DNA of 64,000 nt from Acanthaster planci (GCF_001949145.1 NW_019091496.1:78339-142338); one strand, 5' to 3'. Shown: positions 11,001-22,809, numbered from the stretch's first letter. Notes: generated from the sequence alone by a model not told the origin. Translations and numbers: made by a program.

Positions 11001-12482
11001 GCATGCATTGGCACCCTACAACATGACCGTGACATATTGGCCGACAGAAGGCATTCACACGTACAGAATTCTGGTCCCCAACACATTTCATCTGCCCAAC
11101 TTCCCCCGGTGAAACTTTATTTTGGTGGAACATTATTCCGGCTGCACACTGCTGGGTATATTGAGTACACTGATTGGTTCTGACATGCCTAGTGCTGTGT
11201 GCATATCACATGTACGTACCGATACAAAGGCACTGCTGCCAACACTCCTGCGCAGGCAAGAGGGTATATACCTTCTACACACTTTCAAATGTCGGGGAGG
11301 GGGGGAATGATACAGAATTTGAGGAAATCTGTGAACATTGACTGGAACTCATCCTTAAGCCTGGAGGCTCTCCATTTCTTAAGGCCCCTTTCTCTGCTGA
11401 GCGGTAATCAAGTCATTACAACAAAAGCCAGTCACCGGTCCAAAAACATATAAAGTGCTGGACTGGTCAAACGCTCTGTGAAATCTATTTTCCCCACTGC
11501 TATCTCCTTGCAATCGAAACCAAAGTGAATAGATATATGTCATCTTTTAGTCAGTTGCCAAGGTAACCCCAAATGTCACCCAACTGTATCCCTGCCTGTG
11601 CTTTTGGAATGGTCGTTACTGCAGACAAGTCCGCGGGTAGAACCATCACCATGGCAACCGACATCATGCTCGAGGGCCCCATTCGACACATGGCTGACTG
11701 TATATCGGTAATTATGGGTATAAATACACTGCTGCAGAAACAAGTCATCAAGCGAACGAAATAATGTGTTGTAGCTCTGCTCATGTAGTTTTACTTCGTA
11801 AATTGCTGAGTTCAAAAAAAATGTGCACCACTTAAATCCCTAACCTACAAAGCAAATTATGGTGTACAGTAACTTACAATATATTCCACACGGTGTACGC
11901 ATTACAAATGGTTAAATTTACCAAAGCGGAAAGTGGACAGGAGTAAGACCTACACGTACCCAGCTGATGAAAGTTGATAAGTTAGTAATGAAAAGTTTGC
12001 TCACAAATGACAAAGATTTCTAGAGTTGCTTCCTGGCTCTGATATTATTAATCAAAAACCTTTTACAAATGATGGGCACAGGCATTCAATGACTCAACAG
12101 TGGTGAAATTGTTCAACACCAGCAGCAGTACCAGCAGGCATACATGTCGTTCACATCCAAGTTGTTTACAATGTTTCTGGTTACCAGTGGACATGGAAGA
12201 GTTTACACATTAAAACTGCCCATGGCAGTGTCCATGAGCAGGATCCTTCACCACAGTTTGTTATGCTACACAGCTACATGTACAAAGCCAGTCTGTCGCA
12301 CCTGTCTAATGAACTTTATCAATTAAAGAAAGTTTACACAATATCAGTCAATGTATAAAAACAATTTAATTCTGGCAGTAGAAACATTTCAGACATTTGC
12401 ACAGCCACAAGTATGAATTATACAGCGCTTCTAGGACAACCATATATCGCCCAGGGATAGAGATTCTCAGAGTTAAGCTTAC
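8090..12482. other. Non-coding stretch between lectin exons and the MDC1-like exons
   Basis: I see no supported exon on either strand. Further exons of the MDC1-like gene (minus strand) should lie here or beyond the left edge, but disordered linker exons cannot be recognised by eye. Open frames near 9.0, 9.8, 10.9, 11.3 and 11.7 kb have no family resemblance. Confidence 0.4.
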
Positions 12483-12581
12483 CTGTTGGATCTCTTCCCT
12501 CGTGTATTGACATCGGATGTCGCCAAAGACGAGAGGGTCTTGGTCCTGGAGTTCGTAGCGAACAGAAGGTTTGAGGAAGAG
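12483..12581 (-). CDS. MDC1: MDC1-like protein, exon 4 (end of FHA domain)
   Basis: Acceptor ttctccag|ctc and donor caacag|gtaagc, both phase 0. It encodes 33 residues, LFLKPSVRYELQDQDPLVFG and then DIRCQYTREEIQQ, the last strands of the FHA sandwich. The FGDIRCQY ending matches the analogous segment of MDC1 FHA domains. No following exon was recognised. Confidence 0.8.
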
Positions 12582-13334
12582 CTGGAGAAGTGAGACAATC
12601 AATAAATGCACGTGTGCTCAGTAAATTCGAGATACTTTCACCTTACCAAGTATCAATAAAAATAATACTGAAAAATACAAAATTCCAGATGTTCCAAGTT
12701 GCTGCTTGCTCAAAGCAAACTGACTTAAATCCCGCAGAGGGAGGAGACATGCATCTTCCACTTGTTGGCCAAAGGGGACAAGCCATTTCATCCCCCACCC
12801 CACCAATCTTCCCGTGGCTAGCAACAAAAATTGACAAAGGTTATATTAATCTTTCTGACAGCCAACAGTGAGACTGAACAGTAAAGAACTTTATTATGAG
12901 CACCATTTTGATACAAAGACACCAAGGCTGGGCAACTTGGGGATTTGGGATTTTCCCCTGCTTGCCGGCCTGGATTTACAACACTGTCTAAGGATAACTC
13001 TGGGTTGGGCCCAAGGGCAATTTTCACAGAACTAGTAGGTTGTTTAAAGAAGTGTGGTGGACAAGTCATTCCTACTTCCACATACATTTTCACCGTTACT
13101 TTGCTATTTCGAGTAAATCCTGTTCTGAAGTAAGTTTGTCCTAGGTTTTTCACGTCTGTCTCTATGAAATGAACTAAGGTTCCTCGTCAGAAAAATATTG
13201 TAAACTTAGTAGTAGTGCCGTCAAACTGCATCGGGTTAGAATTAGCATTAGCTGGAGGGACAGAAGAGAAGGAACGACCCTTTTGAGACCTCTCAATCTC
13301 TCTTTTTTTGTCTTTTAAATCGTTTCAATGTTAC

Positions 13335-13427
13335 CTTGCCCCGTCTTGTCTTGTTCCTGCTCTCCAAGTCATAGATCAGATGGGAATCTCCTTGGATCTC
13401 GATACAAGCGTGCTTCTTAGACATGGC
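13335..13427 (-). CDS. MDC1: MDC1-like protein, exon 3 (FHA phosphothreonine pocket)
   Basis: Acceptor ttcacag|gcc and donor ggcaag|gtaaca, both phase 0, 31 codons. It holds SKKHACIEI (the FHA SxxH signature) and DLESRNKT (the conserved Asn followed by a Thr), which together form the phosphothreonine-binding face. Confidence 0.82.
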
Positions 13428-14246
13428 CTGTGAACAGAAGATGAAACCATTTACACAATATACATGTCATGGTGATTTGACCTACATGTATGTGTATGGA
13501 TGTACATGCAGAAACGTTATCTGAAAATGCACCTTTGTGACTCTGTCAAGTTGAGTTAACCACTTGCTGCCGGGTGGAATTTGAAGTTGCACGACATAAA
13601 ACTGGGAGATTTTCAAGATTTTTTTTTTTCAAAATTCTTTAAAAAATCATAGCTTCATTTAGCGGACGTTTAAACCCACACGAATAACTGTCTGGTGACT
13701 ACTCTAATCTAACAGACAACATCTGTTTACGCCCTTGTAAAAAGAGCCCAGATTGTGCAGTGTTATGTAACTTTCTTTTGTTCCCAAACTGGCACAATGC
13801 GCTACTGGCATCTTTTCAATAAGGGCCAGATTAGCTTCCAGTGATATTGTATCAGTCATCACTGGAGCGCTTTTGTCCCCCGTGGTAATCTGCTTGTGCT
13901 GAATGCCACTAACAGTGGTATAACCTCTCAAAATGAGGACAGATTTCCTCCGCTATTGACAACTGAAAAAAATGTTGGCAACTCCCAGCAGCTCAGTCTT
14001 TTGTTCCGAGTACGGTCTTCGGTTACAAGGCCCAGCTCTTTTGTCCGGTTTCGGGCTCCCCAGCTTCATGTATAAAGCCTATGTGCCCAAAACTGGGCTC
14101 CCCAGCAGCATATGATTAACTTAATTTCCAATTTCCATTTTAAACATGGCTTTATGGACAAGGGGAGGGGACTTTTTAAACTTTTTACCTCTTGAGCTAA
14201 CCTTTCCACCTACAATCAAGCTAAAATAAAGCATGTTCCTCCTCAC

Positions 14247-14363
14247 CTTGAGGGGAATACATATTTCGTTACTCTCGTGTCTACCAATGAAGTTGTCGCC
14301 CTCGTACACAGGGAACGATGTCTCATTAAAACTCTTCTGGCTAAACACCTTGAGATAGCCGGC
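14247..14363 (-). CDS. MDC1: MDC1-like protein, exon 2 (start of FHA domain)
   Basis: Acceptor gtttacag|gcc and donor ctcaag|gtgagg, both phase 0, 39 codons. It encodes AGYLKVFSQ, then VYEGDNFIGRHESNEICIP. The G-R pair is the invariant FHA motif whose Arg contacts the phosphate. Confidence 0.82.
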
Positions 14364-14893
14364 CTGTAAACGATTCACAAATAAACACAATCACAATCGA
14401 TGTTCTCAGACATTTGCAGCATTCCGTTGCATGACTTGAACTAGCTTGACACAGGCTGGGCAAATCAGGGTTTTCAGCTAATGTAGATACTGTTGCGTTT
14501 ATAAATTCAATGTAACATTTGAAATACATGTTAGTCACGTTCATGGAAAACATGCCCATGTTGTCCAAATTGCGATTAATTCCACACACATGCACAACAG
14601 AATGTAAAGGCGGTTGGCTGCAAATCTCACAGCATCTGGAGCACGGCATCAACTGTGAAACTCGTGAGTTTCCCAACTTGATCAGTGAGTTTTTTGGGTA
14701 GAAAAAGTCACATCTTGAAAATACTGTACCTACATGTACATTAGCCCTGGCCCTTGACAGTGAAGGAATTCACAGCAAAATGAGTTCTTTTTGTCCAGAT
14801 GTCAGAACACATCTTGTACTTTATCAATCATTAACCAACATGCACGTACTGTGCCAAGCACACGCATGGTAGACAAATACTGACAGCCTCAAG

Positions 14894-15007
14894 TGGTGCA
14901 GTAAAACTTGCCTCCCAAGGCGATCCACAAAGCATTCTTTCTTTCCTCTTCGCCTCGGGAAAAATAGAATGCTTCATGGATCATGTCGGAAGGCTAGTTC
15001 TACACCA
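14894..15007. repeat. Long imperfect palindrome (fold-back element)
   Basis: The arms 14894-14945 and 14958-15007 are reverse-complementary over about 50 bp at roughly 75-80 percent identity (gatccacaaagcattct against gatccatgaagcattct), separated by a short loop (ctcttcgcctcg). It lies in the first coding intron of the MDC1-like gene. It is either an old fold-back transposon or a transcribed hairpin. Confidence 0.7.
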
Positions 15008-15809
15008 GGAGATAAAGCAGTCAATAGCCGTTTTATCACACCTTTCCGAGAGATCTTTCTTGATTACATGTTGGAGATTAATGGACTAATTAATTGACTG
15101 ATTAATTGAACCTAAATATCATTAAAATGTGCTTCTATTTGACTACAAATTATACTAAAATTCCCTCGCACTCTGCTGGACTATCACTTCAAACACTGTT
15201 TGGACCCTGCTGTTGCTACTGCTTGGAAAAACTGTGAAACTTTACAAATATTTGCCAATGATAACAGCTGCTGTGTGTATTGTACTCTAAAACTGTAACT
15301 GCTTCTTACTGTCTCCCCTTTACTGATGTTGGTGAATGTGGGTCGTTTGGCGGCTGCCCGAGGCACCCTTGTATGCCATCGGCTCAACCATGTTCAAATG
15401 TATTCATTGTTCCACGCTTAATAACTTCATTGTAGAGCGCATTTGAACATATCTATATGAAATTTGCGCTTTATGAATGAATAAATTATTAAATTATTAT
15501 TAGCATTCCATTCTGTTGCATTACACTTCATGGTTCAAAATGACATCACACTTGGGTCATTTATAGTACTCTGGTAGTTCCAGGTATAGTACATGGGTCA
15601 CTGTGGGTATGATACTTCAACTGCAACGGGGAGAGGCATGGGCCTGCATAACAATTAGACAGCACAAATATTTTGAATGCCGTTTGACTAGATCTCAGCC
15701 AATCAAGATCATCTGTGGATGAGGTGCGATTAACAAATCTCGTATTGCAGGAACAAGAATTAAGGTGTAGAATAAATGCTCGGGGATTGGTCCAATGGGC
15801 ATAACGTAC

Positions 15810-15908
15810 AGGTTGCTTGTCGTCTGGATCCCCGAGGTCATCAGTGTCATCACTGTAATCGTCAAGCGGTATAGCCTGTGTCTGATCAAATCCATCAAAT
15901 TCCATCAT
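15810..15908 (-). CDS. MDC1: MDC1-like protein, exon 1 (N-terminus with ATM-type TQ site)
   Basis: The likely start is the tandem ATG (15908 or 15905); a GTG-initiated extension upstream is discounted. An acceptor at 15933 (cattacag|cttt) suggests a 5' UTR intron ending just before the start. The exon encodes MMEFDGFDQTQAIPLDDYSD and a further acidic stretch, closing at cct|gtacgt in phase 0. In vertebrate MDC1, the N-terminal TQ next to an acidic stretch is phosphorylated by ATM and bound by the FHA domain of a second molecule, giving dimers. The same TQ-plus-FHA layout here supports MDC1 identity over other FHA proteins. The four exons give 136 residues. The SDT repeats, TQXF motifs and C-terminal BRCT pair expected of MDC1 were not found in the window. 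Confidence 0.72.
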
Positions 15909-17177
15909 TGAGAGACGGGTTTGCACTTAAAGCTGTAATGAAAGAAATCAATAAATGATGTTAGTGGAAAAAGCGATATGGACACTCTGTGTGATATTCT
16001 AAAACTGGTACAAAGTGACAATGATCAACACACGTGATTTGGCATTGGTCCAAGTATTATTCAATAATTCAGTTACTGAATTGATCAATATATCAATTCA
16101 AAGTCAAATTTAGCAGTGAAAATATTGCGGCATTCACTTTAAAACACATGTTTTTTTAGACCAGTCTCGTAGGGTTTGTGCACAGGGGTGTCAAGCAGCG
16201 TCCACACATGGAATTCTTTGCAGGCTTACTTGAGTGTATGCATCAAAGAGGGCCCCGTCTCCTTGTAGCCAGCTAATTGTTCTTTCATGTGGTAAGTTTA
16301 GTGGGTGATGGCTAAATATCCACTGTCTTTCCAAAAGGATATCAGTCAGGTCTGCTAATGCTACCGAAGGTAGCTAAATTCATGGACCCAGACATTAGTG
16401 GCGCTATTCCTGATATGCTGTTATTTTAATTGTTTTGTGACCGTCGTTTTTTACCTTAACACCAAAGCCCGGGTACTCATACAAAGAATGAAAATGTGTT
16501 TTGCGGCATCTACGGACCTTAAGTGACTTTAATCGCTTTGAATCTGCAATAAAACTTTTTGCCAAAAATATTTATTTGACCCACAAAATGACATGGCGAC
16601 ATTCACAGAAATGCCAATGTCAGACACAAATGATGACTGAATATCCTTACGTGTCTTACCTGTGGTACGTTTGATTAGATTTGCATTAAAGAAGAAAACT
16701 GAAACGTGGTGTTTATTATACCTTGCATGTTATCATTATCAGTTGAAATCCACCATTACAATGGGGAGGGAGGTGCTGAGAGCCCCCCTGGGTTGGGAGA
16801 AATTCTGGTTCACCTCCCACAAATTCCACATTGGAAATGGTCTGTTAATTTTTCGGTTTGTATCTAACAAACTGTCTTCAGTATTTAACCTATTTATACA
16901 CATCGACATGACTTTGGTGCACATATATTTTATAACTTCGGTTCTAGTCGCCTTATGGAGATGGGAGACCTACCATTTGAATGCAAATTTAAAGCTTCCT
17001 AAGAACATGAAGAAGACATTATAACAAAAATAATTGGAACAATGTGAAATTTCCATGAATCTAGCCACCCTATGAGTTAGAATTGCTGCATTGCAGTTAC
17101 TACAGTTCCTGACATCACAATTACAACAACCATGAATGAACAATAAAGCTGGCAACCAACACCTTCCAATCCACCCC

Positions 17178-17262
17178 CCTCCCAACCAGCCCCACTAGTG
17201 TGGCACGGACTCTCACTACGGGAGTGAGAGTCCGTGCCACACTAGTGGGGCTACCTCCCAAC
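17178..17262. mobile_element. Tiny perfect-hairpin insertion with 9-bp flanking direct repeat
   Basis: The arms 17188-17217 and 17223-17252 are perfect 30-bp reverse complements around a 5-nt loop (acggg). The 67-bp unit is flanked on both sides by cctcccaac (17178-17186 and 17254-17262), which looks like a 9-bp target-site duplication. The unit consists almost only of terminal inverted repeats. A 9-bp duplication is typical of Mutator-like elements, but the family is a guess. The C-rich surroundings weaken the duplication evidence a little. Confidence 0.75.
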
Positions 17263-19783
17263 ATGCCCCTGCCCCCCCCCCGAACGTCAACAACCCGTTT
17301 TGAAGTTTCGTGTTAAATGCTCCATAGCCTACCCTAGCCTAAGCCCTACAAATGGGCCCAGTAGTATAGAAATTGAAACTGTAGTTCCGCTGGAAGCCTA
17401 CCTACCGTACCTGGACTAATTAGTCAGTCTGTTCAGCGTGTATTTTGAGCATAAAACTAAAGTAAATGTCTAAAAGTGTAACCAGCACAGTACATGTAGT
17501 CCTACTATGTGGTTCACGTGCCGACGCGTCTGGTGTTTATATAGCGCCCGCACATGTACAGTATATCGGTACAATGTACATGTACATGTATAAGTTGCAT
17601 GAGTTGAGTTCGCCCCAAACTTGTTTCAACTTGTACAATGACTCACGCCCTCTCCTGATCCTGAAAAGATTAACTTTCTTTTTGATAGAGGGCGCCATTG
17701 ACCTTTTACAGCGCTACGGCACTGATGATGTTCAACAATCATTATTTTTTGCAACTAAAGTGAGCGTCGTCGCGGCCGTTCAGCTTCGTGCTTCCGTTTT
17801 ACGAATTAAGGCAGTACTCCGGACGAGCTTCAATTTCACAATTCAATTTCATTTTCTGCTGTAACAAAACGTTTTAGTGTTTGTGTAGGCCTACTTTTTA
17901 GTCCAAATTTAGTAGCATTGTTTTCATCTGATTCATGCAGACGGAACAAAATGTTGTGAAACTTATTTTTGAGTTAGAGATCAGGAGAGGTGAGATACGA
18001 ATCTAAGACTGGGGGATAACAAAGCCTGTCGTGTCCACTGCGGACTGTCAGAGCATTGCTATGTCTGCTGTCGGCATTTGTTGATAACCACCGAAGATTT
18101 GGACCTGAATTTAGACATAAAAATTGAACGTGATATTTATGATTGTGGACAAGAACTACATAGGCCCTATGTTGTATCTTCGGAGGCTTAAATTCCTGGG
18201 AGATGGGTTTGCACAACGCAACACACTTTTTGACCAAGGGGATGGGCAGTGGTTGAATCAACCCCCCCCCTGCACACACACACTCTTCCGTGGAATTTGT
18301 CAGAATTCCCAACAACCGAACCGAATTAGCACTAAAACGGGAAGAAACAAAGTAAGGGGAAAACAACGACGCTTTTTTTTATGGAAGGCTGATTTTAGAT
18401 GTACACTTGTATCACGAACACCATACTATTGTCATCGGCTGTCTTTTTCTTTTGAATTTAACCCCCCCCCCACACACACCCCTCCTTGCATAAAATTACG
18501 CCACTGCGTATCTTTTCAGAAATTTTCTTTTCTGGATTCTGGATTCTATAATCTGTTAATTCAATTCTCTTGATAAATGTCAATGCTCGATGTCAATGTA
18601 ATTATTGTCACTGATTTTTTTTTTGCTTTTGTTTTGTGTGTGTGTGTGTTTTTAAGGTTTTTTGTTTTTTTTGTTCTTTTTTTTTACAATCTCATTAGCC
18701 TGCCTGTCCATAATTTAGGGAAAAAGATATAGGCCCACATCATTGTAGAAAGTTGTTAATGAATGAATTCCATCAAAGGAGTCGGTGATATTTCTAAAAT
18801 AAACCTCAACGCACGCCAATCACGCACTCGCACTAACGAAAGAAAGTGAAGAGATAAACCTAATTGTAGATGGAAATTTGTATTGACTTTATTACATCGA
18901 TTCAATAGAATCATACACTCTCGATCGAAGCGTCTGTTTCAAGTTGTCAATCGAAACACCGCTGATTCCCAATCACTCAGAATCTGAATTCGGATGTACA
19001 TCACCCTTTCCAGTCAAAGAAAGAACAATTATTTAGTGCTTATAGATGAGACATTTAGGGCTGGAAAATATCTAGCTCAATGTGACTAAGCATCCCTTAG
19101 AGCGCTCATAACAGTGAATTGTTGAAGAAAAATAAACCAATATGCATTCGGATATTATAAACACAATTATTAGAGAACAAAACATGACACCTTTTAATAG
19201 CGATGATACGGAGGAACTTTTCTACCCACATTCCAGATGTTCAGTTTAATGCAGGAAAAAGAAGTGAGTATATGCATGGGTAACGAATGTATGCGTGGAT
19301 TTTGCTTTGCAAATTTGACAAATTCTGTCTGTAAATAAAGTCGTATGTACAGTCCCAGGGGACGTGCAGATCGATTTAGAATTACATGTACATTGTACGT
19401 GTATAGTCTCTGTTGAGAGTCAGCTTGTTTGACATATCACTGCGTAAACATTGATGCACGCAGATTGCAGCCTGTGGCCGGACGGTTTACTTGAGCCAAG
19501 TGTTCTGTAGGGGAATGAGCGTAAATCTATTTTTGTAGGTGGCTTTTTTTTGTGATGAGCAATACATTAAAGCGGAATGCAAAGAACTGTCAAACTTCCA
19601 ACGACCAGAGTGCATTCAATATCAATCAGAAAATGGAAAAGAATGCTTACAGCCATATGAATACATATGCCATTCTGAATACATATTACATATGTATATC
19701 AATATCATGAACATCGACCTTTATACTGTGTCATATGCTGTCCCCTCCCCCACCTTTCCCCACCCCCCCATCCCCTATACCAG

Positions 19784-19936
19784 GCAAGATATGGGACGGA
19801 GGGGTACCCCCTCCCCTTACATGTCCAATCCCTATACACACTCTAGACTATTGTTACCTAACACATCCCCCCTAGAAGTNCCGATCAAACAATGACCAAC
19901 ACAAAGGCGGGGGGTTCTCTCCGTCCCATATCTTGC
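19784..19936. mobile_element. Short inverted-repeat element (MITE-like), copy A
   Basis: The ends are inverted (gcaagatatgggacgga at the left, its complement at the right). The interior matches copy B at 26981-27149 over most of its length (ccctatacaca, tctagactattgt, aacacatcccccctagaagt, aatgaccaacaca). About 20 bases found in copy B are missing exactly where the ambiguous base at 19880 sits. No clear target duplication. Confidence 0.8.
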
Positions 19937-21026
19937 TTCAAATGCACCCCCATATGTTTTTGGCAGAAATGTTACGCTACTACGTAGGGGCCGACCCTGG
20001 ACTAGGTATTGGCGTTCCAAGTCGTTCATTAAAAATAAATCTCAGCCTAAACAGGGATTTTGTTTCAAACTCTCTGTTCCCGTGGAATTTTGACTTGCTT
20101 TTCCTCCCTTTTTAAGCTAGCTATGGCCAAAGTTAAGAGAAAATGAGTACATACGGTACGACAGACCTGGATGACTACGAATAAAATCGCCTGAAAACGA
20201 GACTAGCGCCAGCACACGTATATACAGCACGTAAACTTAGTCTAGGGCACGAGCCGTGTCTCTTTATCAACAGATCGATGAGTACACAATACATTTCCAT
20301 CACAATGTGCCCGGGATGTCCTACATAAGATATTTTCAATGGTAGCACTGTGGAAACGGCATATCGACTGAACAACGATAACACGAGGACAGACAATGAG
20401 AGCTGGGGGTTAGAGGTTGCTTGCGTTGCCCGAGCGGATTGGATTTAGAGGGAATGTTGGGCAACAAATTACTTTAATCGTGGTCAGATCCGGATGAAGC
20501 GGGTAGTGACTGGTGCGTTATCCTGAACTGGCCGGCGGCTTGGTAACTCAGACGAAGCCAAGACAGACGTGTTTGGAAATAAACTAGCTTTTGATTAGAT
20601 TTCATCTCCTGCAAAGCTTCGAGTTTCCAACTTTCAGCTGTGGAATTTCAGGTGCTGGCGTGAATGCAGTTTCCATTCAGAACCTGAGGGAATGAACAGT
20701 ATTTCTATGGATGGATTCATTTTGTTTCTATCAAATTTTGGTGTTGCCGGATACCACGGTCCATCGTCACAATCTAAATTCCTTTTCCGCTTGTGTCAAA
20801 CCAAACTGAGGATTTCGGACGAGATGAGTGCAACTGAGGGCTATTCGAATCTAGAAAGTCTCTGGCATGTCTCCGGCAAGTCTCCATAGCGACACCAGAC
20901 GCCGTACCGGCACTTCGTTGACAAGGCACGGGTGGAAGGGCATGCCGTAAGTAGTTGTACAAACACGACTGCAGGAGGTGGGACAGTGAAGTTAACTTTC
21001 ACCGTCGCCAAGTGATCTATGGGAAA

Positions 21027-21104
21027 ATGGATCTAAGTGCTGAAAATCTCAAGAGACTGATTGTGAGGAGGATGTCCAATATTCAAACAATCAGGGACTG
21101 CTAA
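21027..21104 (+). other. Short upstream ORF (25 codons) before the 438-aa gene
   Basis: An ATG opens a 25-residue frame (MDLSAENLKRLIVRR, then MSNIQTIRDC) closed by TAA, 389 bases before the main start. It could be a uORF in the leader of the 438-aa gene, or chance. No splice donor is seen within it. Confidence 0.25.
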
Positions 21105-21492
21105 AGAACACGTATAATTACGCCGGGGGTACTCCGCGGGGTGTTCTTGCATCAAACACAATTCCTGCCAGTATAGAGCCGGCTTGAAATAGGAAATAAC
21201 AGTGACCTTGCACTTTGATTCCTCAAATTAGCTGCCATAATTGCTTTATGGAAGCAATTTTACACAACAATTTACGAGCTGTTGGCAGAGGAAATGGACT
21301 TTGAATTTCACTTTTGAGCGGCACGCACTGACGCAGGTGGGACGAGCCGATGCGATACATGGGATACAGAAGCGAGCTTTAATTGGCAACTTGGATGTTA
21401 AGGCTATGACAATGAAGCGTTTTGCCTGGCTCTGGAGGTGTCAAGAATGAGGTAGGAATGCAATAAGTTGGATTTTATTCCACGGTGTTGTT

Positions 21493-22809
21493 ATGGAAGA
21501 AGAAACAGATGAGCCGGCTGTGGTCATATCGGAACCACCAGCCGTTGCCCATGTTGAGGCTGCGGCGGAGAAGGCCACCCCCGCGGAGTCCCGGTCGCGG
21601 AAAAAAGTTACGTTTGATCTGGATTTGCAAGTCCACACCATACCCAACCGGATCCCGATCTATGAGAGACGCCCAGCGGCCAACACCGCCTACGCCCGGC
21701 CGCAGCAACCGCTGGCGTTCGTCCCTCGCCCCCTGGACCTGAAAGGAAAGGACAGGTACCTTCTGGGGGCCACCACGACCAAGAAGATCATAGACCTGTT
21801 CAGCCTCCCCAACGGATTTCCTTCCTACCCCATGCCGCCGAAGCCTGGGGCAAAGAAGGGCCGTGCTCAAGGAGGCAGTGCTCAGGCCATGGCCAACGCC
21901 AGTAATCCTTATTACACCTTTGCCAATTTCCGGACGTCCAAGATCAGCAGGGCCGCTATGAATCTGAAGCAGATAACTGCCGCTCTGGGAGAGCATTTTG
22001 ACTCTAGCGTCTACAAGGAGTGGGAGTCCAGTAAGAGGGTGCAAGCATCATTGCCAAATTACCCGTCAGCGGTTTCGAGACACGGGACACGAAGCGCTGG
22101 CAACATCGTGAACGAGTTGGGCGTGTCGCAGACTCGGAGAGGTGGGAACGCCATTGCAGCGTTCAGCCCGTCCAGGCTTCGAGTCCATCATCAACAGCCA
22201 CCATCTGCAGTGCAGCCTCCGAAGCCAAATTTATCCCCAACTCCACCGAGGGGTCACTACTCGTCCCACAGTGCAAGTCATTCGGATGTCCCCTCGTCAC
22301 CTCCCGAGTCGTGGGATCGACAGAGACTACCTTCGGTCGTCAGCGAGCAACTGTCCCTCAACAGCAGATCCCAACCCCCCAGGAGGAGATCTGCCGCCTC
22401 CGACTCGGCTTTGTACCATCTCCGACGAGGGGGAAGCCCGGCGGACGGTTCGCCGGCCGAAGGGATCCGCGAGCCGCCAGGAACGGAGAGGGATCGCCCG
22501 CCGTCTCGCTGCTCGACCATCGACACTTACGTCATATCGGACGTGGCTGGACTGAAACAGGGCCCCAACTCGCCCGGTACCGGCCCAGGTAGCAGTCTCG
22601 GAACAAGGAGTGCTGGGACTTCATTGGGACATCGGAGGGTTATCATTGGACCTAACTCCCGGTCTGTGGCCTGGGAGGCAGGCATCTCGATACCCATCAA
22701 CGAACCTGTCCTGAACGTTTCTGCTATACGGACATCACCAACAGCTCAGGATGGCGCAGGATTAGTGCAATGGCAGGTTACATCAAGACCACCTAATTTA
22801 TCCACGTAA
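21493..22809 (+). CDS. Unrecognised 438-aa protein, intronless, with a PP1-docking-like motif
   Basis: A single open frame from ATG (G at -3 and at +4, a good Kozak context) to TAA. Its GC content is far above the flanks, and it is much the longest open frame in the window, so I take it as real coding sequence. I do not recognise the family. Residues 36-45 (KKVTFDLDLQ region) carry KKVTF, which fits the RVxF docking consensus for protein phosphatase 1 and is preceded by an acidic/Ala-rich leader. Residues about 85-115 (DRYLLGATTTKKIIDLFSLP) and 138-190 (NPYYTFANFRTSKISRAAMN) look like ordered, conserved blocks. From about 190 on it is Ser/Pro/Arg-rich and probably disordered. There is no signal peptide or membrane helix. 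It may be a single-exon gene, a retrocopy, or the coding exon of a gene with 5' UTR introns. Confidence 0.75.
   Translation: MEEETDEPAVVISEPPAVAHVEAAAEKATPAESRSRKKVTFDLDLQVHTIPNRIPIYERRPAANTAYARPQQPLAFVPRPLDLKGKDRYLLGATTTKKIIDLFSLPNGFPSYPMPPKPGAKKGRAQGGSAQAMANASNPYYTFANFRTSKISRAAMNLKQITAALGEHFDSSVYKEWESSKRVQASLPNYPSAVSRHGTRSAGNIVNELGVSQTRRGGNAIAAFSPSRLRVHHQQPPSAVQPPKPNLSPTPPRGHYSSHSASHSDVPSSPPESWDRQRLPSVVSEQLSLNSRSQPPRRRSAASDSALYHLRRGGSPADGSPAEGIREPPGTERDRPPSRCSTIDTYVISDVAGLKQGPNSPGTGPGSSLGTRSAGTSLGHRRVIIGPNSRSVAWEAGISIPINEPVLNVSAIRTSPTAQDGAGLVQWQVTSRPPNLST

Larger units (their letters stand above)
15933..21026. other. Non-coding stretch between the MDC1-like gene and the 438-aa gene
   Basis: This must contain the MDC1-like promoter. 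It includes a tiny perfect hairpin at 17.2 kb, C-rich and CA/TG simple repeats at 18.2-18.7 kb, an inverted-repeat element at 19.8 kb and an ambiguous base (n) at 19880. Open frames of up to 149 codons here run through simple repeats and match nothing. Confidence 0.45.

Noticed and set aside
15909-15926. Six-residue N-terminal extension of the MDC1-like exon
   Set aside because: It would need a GTG start; a tandem ATG lies immediately downstream, and an acceptor at 15933 suggests this is 5' UTR.
18124-18573. Open frame of 149 codons on the plus strand
   Set aside because: It runs through poly-C and CA simple repeats and encodes a biased, unrecognised sequence.
20420-20450. tRNA A-box-like sequence gttgcccgagcgga
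   Set aside because: No matching T arm or acceptor stem follows at tRNA spacing.
21475-22044. Open frame of 189 codons antisense to the 438-aa gene
   Set aside because: A shadow of the GC-rich coding frame on the other strand, with no independent support.
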